Shown here piece by piece: positions 23,640 through 31,370 of a stretch of DNA of 40,480 nt; the stretch's first letter is position 1; the number at the start of each line of letters is the position of its first letter. Location of the stretch: assembly GCF_002934455.1 (NCBI RefSeq), contig NZ_PTIR01000035.1:1-40480 (forward strand), written 5' to 3'. The translations under genes and the position numbers were made by a program. The notes under the pieces are model-generated. The model was not told where the DNA came from and searched no databases. It worked only from the letters and a program-made list of their open reading frames with translations. The stretch is from Trinickia symbiotica. GTDB taxonomy: Bacteria > Pseudomonadota > Gammaproteobacteria > Burkholderiales > Burkholderiaceae.

Positions 23640-24893
23640 ATGGCTGAGTACATCGCGGAGGCCGAGCTTGCCCAACTGGTCAAGCCGCAGCACCACATAT
23701 TCATTCCGGGGTCGAGCGGCGAACCTTCCGCGTTCATGTCTGCGTTGCTGCGCGAGCCCAACCGTACACAGCACGCGCACATTCTCACGAGCTACGTTCC
23801 CGGAATCAACAAGCTGGACATCGATCGATTCCATCCCACCGCAGCCGTTAGCGGCTTGTTCATGCAGCCAGGGTTGCACGATGCACAACGCGACGAGCGC
23901 TATCGTTTCCTTCCTGTCACGTATGCGGGATTCGTCCGCCACATCAGGGAAAACGTCGAGCTGGATTTGACTGTGCTCCAGGTCTCGCCGCCCGATGAGG
24001 AAGGGCTGTGCTCACTTGGACCGGCCGTGGAATTTGTCCCGACTGTGATCGGCAGAAGCCGAAGTATCCTCGCCCTGGTAAACCAACGCACGCCGCGGGT
24101 GTCCGGAGCAGCGACCGTTCCGTATTCGCGGTTCGATTACGTATGCGAGGTTGATTCGCCGCTCCCGCAGTACGTCACGCCACTCGACGACAGCTCGATA
24201 TCGGTAGCGCGCCACGTTGCCTCCCTGATCGACGACGGATCAACAGTTCAGATCGGGCTAGGTAGAGTGCCGGCGGCCCTCTGCCTTCAGCTCAAAGACC
24301 GTCGCAACCTCCGATTTCATTCAGGCATGCTTTCCGACGGTTTCGTCGATCTGGCCGCGGCGGGCGCAATCGATGAAAGTTTGATCCACGCCTGCTGTGT
24401 GCTAGTAGGATCCGAATCGCTCTACGGATGGGCAGCCGAATTTGAAGCTCTTCAAGTCGTCGGTTGCGAGGTTACGCACGACCTGCAGACGTTGGCCGGT
24501 AAAGACCGTTTTATCTCGGTCAATTCGGCACTTGAAGTCGATTTGTTCGGGCAATGCAATCTCGAGCATGCTGATGGCCGCTCCATTAGCGGGCCCGGCG
24601 GCGCACCCGATTTCGCGCGTGGGGCACGCCTTTCCAACGGCGGGCGGAGCATCGTCGCGCTTTCGGCGACACACAGTGCCGGAACGGGATCACGCGTGGT
24701 GCCTCAGCTGAGCGAGCGGTCGATCGCGACACTCTCGCGCGTCGACGTCGACTACATCGTCACCGAATTCGGGGTCGCCCGCCTGGTTGGCGCAAGTGTC
24801 CACGAACGCGCCAAGGCGTTGATCGATGTTGCAGCCCCCGCGTTCCGCGAGGGTTTATCGCGTTCCTGGCGTGAGATTGCCGGTTACCTTTAG
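23640..24893 (+). CDS. Acetyl-CoA hydrolase/CoA-transferase family protein
   Basis: This 417-residue class I CoA-transferase family protein has the FISVNSALEVDLFGQ block conserved around the catalytic Glu and VDYIVTEFGVARLVGAS near the C-terminus. Relatives include 4-hydroxybutyrate CoA-transferase and acetyl-CoA hydrolase. The enzyme would either load CoA onto an acid from an acyl-CoA donor or release CoA from a product. It is the last gene of the short plus-strand operon and ends 8 bp before the convergent nitroreductase. ATG 23640 follows CAGGT; an in-frame ATG at 23586 is less family-like. Confidence 0.88.
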   Translation: MAEYIAEAELAQLVKPQHHIFIPGSSGEPSAFMSALLREPNRTQHAHILTSYVPGINKLDIDRFHPTAAVSGLFMQPGLHDAQRDERYRFLPVTYAGFVRHIRENVELDLTVLQVSPPDEEGLCSLGPAVEFVPTVIGRSRSILALVNQRTPRVSGAATVPYSRFDYVCEVDSPLPQYVTPLDDSSISVARHVASLIDDGSTVQIGLGRVPAALCLQLKDRRNLRFHSGMLSDGFVDLAAAGAIDESLIHACCVLVGSESLYGWAAEFEALQVVGCEVTHDLQTLAGKDRFISVNSALEVDLFGQCNLEHADGRSISGPGGAPDFARGARLSNGGRSIVALSATHSAGTGSRVVPQLSERSIATLSRVDVDYIVTEFGVARLVGASVHERAKALIDVAAPAFREGLSRSWREIAGYL

Positions 24894-24901
24894 CTTGACG
24901 C

Positions 24902-25570
24902 TCACTTACTACGTCTTTCGTCAGTGTCGCCGCGAACGAACATAGCGACTTCGTCGACTGAGCGTCTTAGGAACGGCTTGGCCGGGGCCGAGGGATACCC
25001 GAGAGTGATCAGTCCTTGCGCTTGCCAGTGCGCCGGCAAACCTAGAACCTCGGCTATAACGTCGGGGCAGAACAATGGAGCACATAGCCAACACGCGCCT
25101 AAGCCGACGGCGTGGGCGGCCAACAGCAGGTTAGCGCCCGCCATCGCCGTACTTTGTACCGCCATCAACTGTTCGCACCGGCTGCGAATCGGATCCGGAT
25201 AGGTATCCATATCTTCCATCGTCATGCATACGACGATGATTACCGGAGCAGAAGTGATTCGAGCATAGGATCGCTCGACGTCACGCTCCACGTCGCTTGC
25301 CTTGTCGCCATCCCGCAGGCGGTCGCTCCGTAGACGCTCGCCCATTGATGTAGCCAATGCCGCCTTTCGGTCGAACGCATCAATCACGGCGAATCGCCAC
25401 GGTTGCCGGTTGTGTGCGGACGGCGCGGAGATCGCCGCTCGCAGAAGACGCTCAATCGTGTAATGGCTAACGGCGTCTGGCTTGTATCGCCTTACGGAAC
25501 GTCGGCCGGAGCCATCGAACGAAAGAACAGTCGGGCCGTCCGGAGAATCGATTACAGGTACACGATCCAT
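24902..25570 (-). CDS. Nitroreductase-family flavoprotein (FbiB C-terminal-like)
   Basis: This 222-residue flavoprotein has the FMN-binding RRSVRRYKPD opening, the RAAISAPSAHNRQPWRFAVI block and a late GLGACWLCAPLF block. The style resembles the C-terminal domain of FbiB and related deazaflavin or FMN nitroreductases more than NfsA/NfsB. It lies beyond a predicted terminator after DUF1329, so it may be separately transcribed; no clear ribosome site was found. A role in reducing a pathway enone or an aromatic intermediate is inference. Its presence along with the LLM and Fno-like proteins is noted, but there are no F420 biosynthesis genes here. Confidence 0.8.
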   Translation of the reverse strand: MDRVPVIDSPDGPTVLSFDGSGRRSVRRYKPDAVSHYTIERLLRAAISAPSAHNRQPWRFAVIDAFDRKAALATSMGERLRSDRLRDGDKASDVERDVERSYARITSAPVIIVVCMTMEDMDTYPDPIRSRCEQLMAVQSTAMAGANLLLAAHAVGLGACWLCAPLFCPDVIAEVLGLPAHWQAQGLITLGYPSAPAKPFLRRSVDEVAMFVRGDTDERRSK

Positions 25571-25755
25571 AAGTATGAAACCCTACAACGTCGAGCAGTC
25601 CCGGGCAGCGTTCAACCCGGAAAGGCGACCGAACGTCAACGCATTCGCGATGCCGATTCCGCCTCCGATATACCTGCGTCCATCGTTCGCATCGTCTGCC
25701 CCGAGGCCGAGGGCCCGCACGGCGAGCATATCCACAAAAGCGCTGTGGCATAAGA

Positions 25756-25786
25756 CCCCACCCGCAGCGCGATTCTGCGGGAGGGG
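25756..25786 (-). terminator. Predicted terminator hairpin after DUF1329 gene
   Basis: CCCGCAG (25761-25767) and CTGCGGG (25775-25781) pair around a 7-base loop, and four further C-G pairs (25756-25759 with 25783-25786) extend the stem past an A-A mismatch. On the minus strand it is followed by TCTTAT, a short T-rich tract. Confidence 0.65.
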
Positions 25787-25805
25787 CACCAAAATATGCG
25801 CCAAG

Positions 25806-27185
25806 CTAGCGGATGCCCTCGCCGGCCATGGTGTCGGGGGAGAAGAAGCTCATATCCTTCGGCTCTTGGTGCACGACTCCTGCGCCGACGTTACCTAAGG
25901 CGCCCTGCGCTGACCAAACACCGGTTTGGAGATCATAATTGAACGTATCGTCGCCCAGCGCCCCGCCCCCCTCGCTCACGTAGAACGGAATACTGAGGGC
26001 CGTAACGATACGATAGAGTTTTCCGGCCGCATCGTAATTTTCAGACAAGCCCGCACTGAAACTATCTTCATCCCAGTACATCATCCGGCGCGCATAGATA
26101 TGGCGGAACCCCGGCTTAAGTTTTCCTTCCACCACCCAAACCCTATGCAACTCCCAGCGCACGCAATCTGGATTCGCGAAGTTCTTGGTTAGGAGCTTCT
26201 TGTCATCACAGCTCGTATGGTCGGCGAGCTTGAAGTTGTTATACATGATGTACTTTTCTTTCTTGCCGATCAACTTCCAGTCATAGCGGTCGACGGCACC
26301 TTGGAAGACCTCGGCATCATCCATCGTTGCCGCTCCCCCGGCGGCTGGACTCGGGGTGTCATAGGCCAGAGTCGGAGCGAGCTTAACGCGGCGCAGGCCG
26401 GGAATGTACTGATAAGCCCGACGGACATGATCGAGAGAATCGATCAGCACGAGCTTCTGTCCGGATTGGCTCGACGGCGCGTCGGTGTCGTCTCTAAACG
26501 CCCAATAGATAGTCTTTCCCGTCGCCGGCGCCGTGGCCTTTGGATCAAAATACGGAGACTGCTCCGAAACCTTGTTGCCTTGCACAAGGTAAGAAGAACC
26601 ATTCGCGGACACCACGTAGGAATTCGAATATCCCCCCCATGCATAACCAATATAAGTCGTTAGGTGGTCCCACATAACCTGTGTGCCGTTGGTAGGAATT
26701 GGAAAGGCGAATCCGCCCCAACACCCCTCCAGTCGAAGATCACCGTCTTCCCCCTTGCACTCCGTCGCGTTCTTCATCGTATTGGCGATCACCGTCTTGT
26801 TATATACGATCGTGCGATGGGTGGGATAAATATCCATCCGGAAATTGGGATATCTCTTAAACATATCGATCATGCCGTCGAGCTTGTCTGCGTATTGCGC
26901 GGCATTTTGCGCGGTGATGGTGTATAGCGGCTTCTCGTTGGCGAAGGGATCGGGACGTTTGTACGGATCCGATTTGTCGCTACCAAATTCCGCGGGCGTC
27001 TTAAGACCTTCGCCCGTGTATGCCGGAATAGTACCTTCTTTATTGCCGGCGGCCTCTGCACCAATGGGTGTCAGCTCGGGGCCCTTCAGTTTCTGCGCTT
27101 CTGCCGCGCTAACTGCGGCCATGCACTGGCCGGAGAAGATCACGGCGAGCAAGGCCGAGACGATATGGGTTGTCTTGCGGATCAT
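25806..27185 (-). CDS. DUF1329 domain protein, secreted
   Basis: This 459-residue protein starts with a short positive segment and a hydrophobic signal peptide (IVSALLAVIFSGQCMA then AVSAAEA), giving Sec export. The rest fits DUF1329 in length. DUF1329 proteins are periplasmic/outer-membrane-associated and are commonly encoded with DUF1302 proteins and RND/MMPL transporters in hydrophobic-substrate catabolic clusters. GGAGGAGG precedes ATG 27185. It is the last gene of the long minus-strand run before the terminator at 25756. The ligand is unknown. Confidence 0.85.
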   Translation of the reverse strand: MIRKTTHIVSALLAVIFSGQCMAAVSAAEAQKLKGPELTPIGAEAAGNKEGTIPAYTGEGLKTPAEFGSDKSDPYKRPDPFANEKPLYTITAQNAAQYADKLDGMIDMFKRYPNFRMDIYPTHRTIVYNKTVIANTMKNATECKGEDGDLRLEGCWGGFAFPIPTNGTQVMWDHLTTYIGYAWGGYSNSYVVSANGSSYLVQGNKVSEQSPYFDPKATAPATGKTIYWAFRDDTDAPSSQSGQKLVLIDSLDHVRRAYQYIPGLRRVKLAPTLAYDTPSPAAGGAATMDDAEVFQGAVDRYDWKLIGKKEKYIMYNNFKLADHTSCDDKKLLTKNFANPDCVRWELHRVWVVEGKLKPGFRHIYARRMMYWDEDSFSAGLSENYDAAGKLYRIVTALSIPFYVSEGGGALGDDTFNYDLQTGVWSAQGALGNVGAGVVHQEPKDMSFFSPDTMAGEGIR

Positions 27186-27277
27186 TCTATGCCTCCTCCA
27201 AGGCGGCGGCCTTCTTCAAAACTGCACGCCCTTTGATATGGATTAACTTGCCCAACAGGCTTCACACGGACGCCACG

Positions 27278-27790
27278 CTACGACGCCTTTGTCCTCGCAA
27301 AATAACGTCGAAAACCTTGCAAGATCGCATCTGTCCACGTTCTCTCAATGATCGAACGCATGAGATCGAGATCGGCAGGCTCTACAACGTCGAACTCGGC
27401 CTTGAATGTCATCAAGGTCTTGCCATCGGGCAAGGTGTCCACCATCGTGGTCGCCAAGTAGTTCTCGAATTCGCTACGCAGCACCGCACCGCCGGGGTTC
27501 GGCCGGTACACCATGTTGTAGTAGATGCGCCGCGTCTCATCGTTCTGAACGAGCAGGGTTTCGTCGACAGTCGACCCCGTTACATGGCGAACGACGCGCG
27601 TCCGAGGCACGTCGTGCGGCCCTCCCACCAACTCGACGCTCGCGAGATCGGGACCCGGGCGGCCTCCCTCTTCGGGCTTGATCCACCAAGTCAGCAGGGC
27701 ATCCCAGTCGGTTAGCAATTCCCAAACTTGTTCAGCCGGAGCATCTACGACACCTCGCACCTCGGCGTGACCGCGTTTGAATTTGCGCAT
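27278..27790 (-). CDS. SRPBCC (START-like) family protein, copy 2
   Basis: This 170-residue helix-grip protein begins MRKFKRGHAEVRGVVDAPAEQ and continues VWELLTDW, with a long C-terminal helix ending GFRRYFARTKAS. It is the paralogue of the gene at 11757. Start 27790 is chosen because GGAGG then lies eight bases upstream; the ATG at 27796 would leave only two bases between. The ABM-like paralogue at 27887-28285 is its neighbour. A hydrophobic ligand is likely, but the reaction is unknown. Confidence 0.78.
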   Translation of the reverse strand: MRKFKRGHAEVRGVVDAPAEQVWELLTDWDALLTWWIKPEEGGRPGPDLASVELVGGPHDVPRTRVVRHVTGSTVDETLLVQNDETRRIYYNMVYRPNPGGAVLRSEFENYLATTMVDTLPDGKTLMTFKAEFDVVEPADLDLMRSIIERTWTDAILQGFRRYFARTKAS

Positions 27791-27886
27791 GCTCATTTCC
27801 TCCAAAACTATTTGTATGCATTGACGCAACCGCCACGCGTCGCTCGCGTCCGACATCCGAGGCGCGAGCTCGATGGCGACTAATGG

Positions 27887-28285
27887 CTAGAGAAAGATCA
27901 CGTCGAGGGTCTTCGTTTTCATGTGCACTTGAGAGCTTCCGGCGGGGTATCGCGTAAATACCGAGCGATCGACGTTCATGCCACTGAACTGCTCCATGAT
28001 CATCGGATGCGAGCTGCACTCGAGCATCCGCTGCTGAGTGTCCTTGTACCAAGCCGTCTGGCGCATCTTGTTCACGTAGTCCTCCGACTTCCATGAAGCG
28101 ATCGCCACCCATTCGTTAGGGTTTCGGCCCCATCCATGAAATGCGAAATTGCAGCCTTCGTCGTACCAGTTCGCGGCATTGCCAGCCAGTTCATCCAGTG
28201 CAGCGAGAAATTCAGCTCTCCGATCCGGATCCACAGTAAATCTCGAAACAAAACAGTTAGCGTCGCGCACCCATTTGGAAGACAT
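27887..28285 (-). CDS. Small ABM-like protein, copy 2
   Basis: This 132-residue protein is equal in length to the one at 7652-8050. It repeats its core almost unchanged: NCF, FAFHGW, PMIMEQFSGMNVDRSVF and YPAGSSQVHMKTKTLDVIFL. The start at 28285 (MSSKWV) follows AAGGAG. This copy lies between an E2 catalytic gene and the second SRPBCC gene. A duplicated monooxygenase, isomerase or binding role within one pathway is inference; the shared C-terminal block is the best candidate for a functional site. Confidence 0.72.
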   Translation of the reverse strand: MSSKWVRDANCFVSRFTVDPDRRAEFLAALDELAGNAANWYDEGCNFAFHGWGRNPNEWVAIASWKSEDYVNKMRQTAWYKDTQQRMLECSSHPMIMEQFSGMNVDRSVFTRYPAGSSQVHMKTKTLDVIFL

Positions 28286-28353
28286 AAAAACTCCTTGCAA
28301 ATCACTTGAATTGATAAATGCCGAACCATCCCATCTATGTTCCTTCGCTGCGC

Positions 28354-29106
28354 CTATTTCATCAATGACTCCGGCCGGCTCAGCACATCGGCAACGAACA
28401 CAGCGAACCGTGCTGCGTCTGCGCCGTTGATAACACGGTGATCGTAAGTGAGCGATAGCGGCAACATCAGCCGCCAGTCGATAGCATCACCGTCGCGAAG
28501 TGGCTTCCATTGCGCCTTGGTGACGCCTAGGATCGCCACCTCAGGGGCATTGATGATCGGAGAGAATGCGGTTCCACCAATATTGCCTAGTGAACTGACC
28601 GTCATGCATCCCCCGACCATGTCGCCCATCGGCAGCCCCTTCTGACGTGCGCGCGAAGAAACCGCACCGATCTCACCAGCGAGTTCCACAACACCTTTCT
28701 TGTCGCAGTCGCGTATCACGGCAACCAGCAGACCTGATGGCGTGTCCACGGCGACGCCTATGTGGAAATACTTCTTGACGATCAGACTCTGGCCGCTTGC
28801 ATCGAGAGAGGCATTGAAGCGCGGGAACTGTCGCAGCGCTTCCACCAATGCCTTGACGATGAATGCCAAAGGAGTCACTCGTGCGCCGGCGTCCTCCGCT
28901 AGCCGCGCTCGAAAAGCGTCCAGGGAAGTGATGTCGGCCTCGTCGTGGTGCGTCACCTGCGGAATCGCCAACCAATTCCGCGATAGGTACCCAGCGGTCA
29001 GTTTTTGGATTCGCGACAGCGGTACGGTTTCGGTTTCTCCGAAAGCCGCGAAATCCACCTCAGGCCAAGGCGGTAGATCGCCGTAAAGTCCAGATGATGG
29101 GCTCAT
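28354..29106 (-). CDS. Stand-alone E2 acyltransferase catalytic domain
   Basis: This 250-residue protein is the C-terminal acyltransferase domain of a 2-oxoacid dehydrogenase E2, with KYFHIGVAVDTPSGLLVAVI and the active-site block LTYDHRVINGADAARF (H223). Full E2 proteins carry an N-terminal lipoyl domain, which is absent here. A lipoyl protein is encoded separately 17 bp upstream (29124-29354). The two genes together equal a small AcoC-like E2. No peripheral-subunit-binding domain is seen. Confidence 0.9.
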   Translation of the reverse strand: MSPSSGLYGDLPPWPEVDFAAFGETETVPLSRIQKLTAGYLSRNWLAIPQVTHHDEADITSLDAFRARLAEDAGARVTPLAFIVKALVEALRQFPRFNASLDASGQSLIVKKYFHIGVAVDTPSGLLVAVIRDCDKKGVVELAGEIGAVSSRARQKGLPMGDMVGGCMTVSSLGNIGGTAFSPIINAPEVAILGVTKAQWKPLRDGDAIDWRLMLPLSLTYDHRVINGADAARFAVFVADVLSRPESLMK

Positions 29107-29123
29107 CAGTTCTATCTCTCATC

Positions 29124-29354
29124 TCAGCCGATCTGGGCGAGCAGCTCGCCCACCGGATAAACCTCGCCGACGCTAGCAATTATCTTCAGCGTCCCAGAAG
29201 CAGGTGCCTCGATTTCCTGAACCGACTTGTCGCTTTCCAACGCATACAACGGCTGCCCCTCGCTGATTGCTGCCCCATCGGCCGCCAGCCATTCGACGAG
29301 CGTTCCCTCGTTCATCGAAAAGCCCAGCTTGGGCATAAGAACATCGGTACTCAT
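29124..29354 (-). CDS. Lipoyl-carrier domain protein
   Basis: This 76-residue protein is a single lipoyl/biotinyl domain with PKLGFSMNEGTLVEWLAADG, lysine K43 in YALESDKSVQEIEAPASG and the closing VGELLAQIG. The DK motif and nearby E1/E2 genes indicate a lipoylated rather than biotinylated carrier. It ends exactly at the end of the domain, so it is a natural stand-alone gene rather than a truncated E2. GGGGGAC precedes ATG 29354. It would shuttle the acyl group between E1 and the separate E2 domain. Confidence 0.9.
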   Translation of the reverse strand: MSTDVLMPKLGFSMNEGTLVEWLAADGAAISEGQPLYALESDKSVQEIEAPASGTLKIIASVGEVYPVGELLAQIG

Positions 29355-29387
29355 AGACAGTCCCCCTGAGAGCGTGTTGAATTCAGA

Positions 29388-30374
29388 TTAGCCAAGCGTC
29401 TTGCGAACAGCCGCCTCGATCTGGCCGACGCTCGGGACAAAAGCGGTTTCGAGTGGCTTGGTGAACGGCACTGGGCAGAAGGCCGACGCGACCCGCTGCA
29501 CGGGGGCCTTCAATTGGCCGAACAACTCTTCGTGAATACGCGAGGAAATTTCCGCACCCACGCCGAACGGCTTTACGGCCTCGTGCACGACGATCGCTCG
29601 CCGAGTCTTCGCAACCGAATCGAGTATCGTTTCAGCATCGAACGGTGCCACTGTGCGAAGGTCGACGACCTCGACGGAGATCCCCTCGTTCTGCAATTTT
29701 TCGGCAACCGCACAAGCGTCCAGCACCTGGCGGCTGTACGCGATGATCGTTGCGTCAGCGCCCTCGCGAACAATCTTGGCCTTACCAAGCGGAATTCGAA
29801 CGCCGCGCTCGGGAGCTGGCCCATCGTTCCAATAGGTCACCATGTTCTCGATGAAAATGCATGGGTCGTCGTCCTCGATGCACGACAACAAAAGACCGTA
29901 GGCATCAGCGGGCGTGGACGGCGCCACCACCTTTAGCCCAGCCGTGTGGGCAAACCAGGCCTCGAGAAAATCGGAATGCTGACCTCCAACACCGAATCCG
30001 GCACCCGTCATCGTGCGGATCGTGATGGGCACATGTGTCTGGCCACCGGACATGAACCGCAGCTTCGCCGCGTGATTGACGATCATGTCCATCGCCACGG
30101 TAGTGAAATTCATGAGCATGATTTCCGCTACCGGTCGCATGCCGACAAGCGAAGCCCCGATCGCGGCGCCTATGATCGCCTGCTCCGAAATCGGCGTCGA
30201 CCGCACACGAACATCTCCGTGCTTCGTCGACAAACCCTTCGTCACACCCATCACCCCACCCTCTTGGCGGTCCGCGACGTCTTCGCCAAAGACGATCACG
30301 TTCTGGTCGGACGACAGCGCATCGTCAAGGGCGAGGTTCACCGCTTGAACCAAGTTCATTTTTGGAGCATTCAT
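29388..30374 (-). CDS. 2-oxoacid/acetoin dehydrogenase E1 beta subunit
   Basis: This 328-residue E1 beta subunit has NLALDDALSSDQNVIVFGEDVA, HGDVRVRSTPISEQAIIGAAIGA and the C-terminal VVHEAVKPFGVGAEISSRI. It forms the TPP site with the alpha subunit and overlaps that gene by 4 bp (ATGA). Length and style match acetoin dehydrogenase and branched-chain E1 enzymes; which of these cannot be told. No E3 (dihydrolipoyl dehydrogenase) gene is in the window, so the complex must use a shared E3. Confidence 0.9.
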   Translation of the reverse strand: MNAPKMNLVQAVNLALDDALSSDQNVIVFGEDVADRQEGGVMGVTKGLSTKHGDVRVRSTPISEQAIIGAAIGASLVGMRPVAEIMLMNFTTVAMDMIVNHAAKLRFMSGGQTHVPITIRTMTGAGFGVGGQHSDFLEAWFAHTAGLKVVAPSTPADAYGLLLSCIEDDDPCIFIENMVTYWNDGPAPERGVRIPLGKAKIVREGADATIIAYSRQVLDACAVAEKLQNEGISVEVVDLRTVAPFDAETILDSVAKTRRAIVVHEAVKPFGVGAEISSRIHEELFGQLKAPVQRVASAFCPVPFTKPLETAFVPSVGQIEAAVRKTLG

Positions 30375-31360
30375 ACTTCGATCTCCTGAGCATAGACATC
30401 GCGGCGCAATTCAGCGACGTCGGGATACGGACTGGCAAGCGCGTATTCAATCGCTGCGTCGATTTCGGTTTCGATGGCCCGTTCGATGCCCGTCAGTTCG
30501 TTCTCACTAGCGTGGGCGTGTTCAATCAGCCAAGACCTGTAGCGCGGGACGGGGTCGTTCTTGATGGCGGAAGCCTTCTCTGCCGGATCCATATAACCAT
30601 CGGCGTCGCCGAACACATGACCATGAAAGCGAAACGTCATCGCCTCGATGAGGGTTGGTCCGCCTCCTTCTCGAGCTCGCGCAACGGCTTCACCGGCAGC
30701 CTGCCACATGGCGACCGGATCGTTGCCGTCAACGTGGATCGACGGCATGCCGTAGGCGGCTCCGCGATCTGAGATGCGACCAATCGATGTTCCGGTAGCG
30801 TACGGGGTATGTTCCGCGAAGCGATTGTTCTGACAGAGGAAGACGACCGGCAATTTCCATAGTGAAGCCAGATTCAGCGCCTCGTGAAATGCGCCAATGT
30901 TGCTCGCCCCGTCGCCAAACGTCGCCACGGCGATGCGCTTTTCGCCACGAATCTGCGCTGCAAGGGCCAAGCCATTCGCAATCGGCATGCTGCTGCCGAC
31001 AATACCAGTCGTCACCATGATCCCGCTCGCCGGATGAGTCACATGCATCGGGCCGCCCTTTCCTTTACAGGTGCCCGTTTCACGGCCGGCGAGTTCTGCC
31101 CACAGCAGCTTCGAGGGAACGCCCTTCGCCAGCATGTCGTGAATGCCGCGATAAATCGTACAAAGATAATCGTCGTTCGTGAGGTGCACCGACAATGCGG
31201 ATGGGATTACTTCCTGACCTCGTGGGGAGTAGTAGGTCATTGCCAATTTACCGGACTTGATGACCGCGCGGAATCTCTCATCGTTCATCTTGACGAGTGC
31301 CATTCGCCGATAAATCTCCACCAGCGTACTCCGGTCGGGTTGAAGTCGAGCTTGGTTCAT
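30371..31360 (-). CDS. 2-oxoacid/acetoin dehydrogenase E1 alpha subunit
   Basis: This 329-residue E1 alpha subunit has the TPP-binding GDG...NN motif at about 149-179 (FGDGASNIGAFHEALNL to CQNN) and the GTCKGKGGPMHV segment. Acetoin dehydrogenase alpha (AcoA) and pyruvate/branched-chain E1 alpha enzymes are closest in size. AAGGAAAC precedes ATG 31360. The gene begins 10 bp after the MMPL transporter stop, suggesting cotranscription. A role in splitting a 2-oxo or diketone intermediate to an acyl-CoA is inference. Confidence 0.9.
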   Translation of the reverse strand: MNQARLQPDRSTLVEIYRRMALVKMNDERFRAVIKSGKLAMTYYSPRGQEVIPSALSVHLTNDDYLCTIYRGIHDMLAKGVPSKLLWAELAGRETGTCKGKGGPMHVTHPASGIMVTTGIVGSSMPIANGLALAAQIRGEKRIAVATFGDGASNIGAFHEALNLASLWKLPVVFLCQNNRFAEHTPYATGTSIGRISDRGAAYGMPSIHVDGNDPVAMWQAAGEAVARAREGGGPTLIEAMTFRFHGHVFGDADGYMDPAEKASAIKNDPVPRYRSWLIEHAHASENELTGIERAIETEIDAAIEYALASPYPDVAELRRDVYAQEIEV

Positions 31361-31370
31361 GGTGGTTTCC

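Noticed and set aside
28354-29354. Frameshift breaking a single E2 gene
   Set aside because: The lipoyl gene ends at the end of its domain and the catalytic gene starts with its own ATG; the gap of 17 bp holds no domain sequence that would be restored by a frame change.
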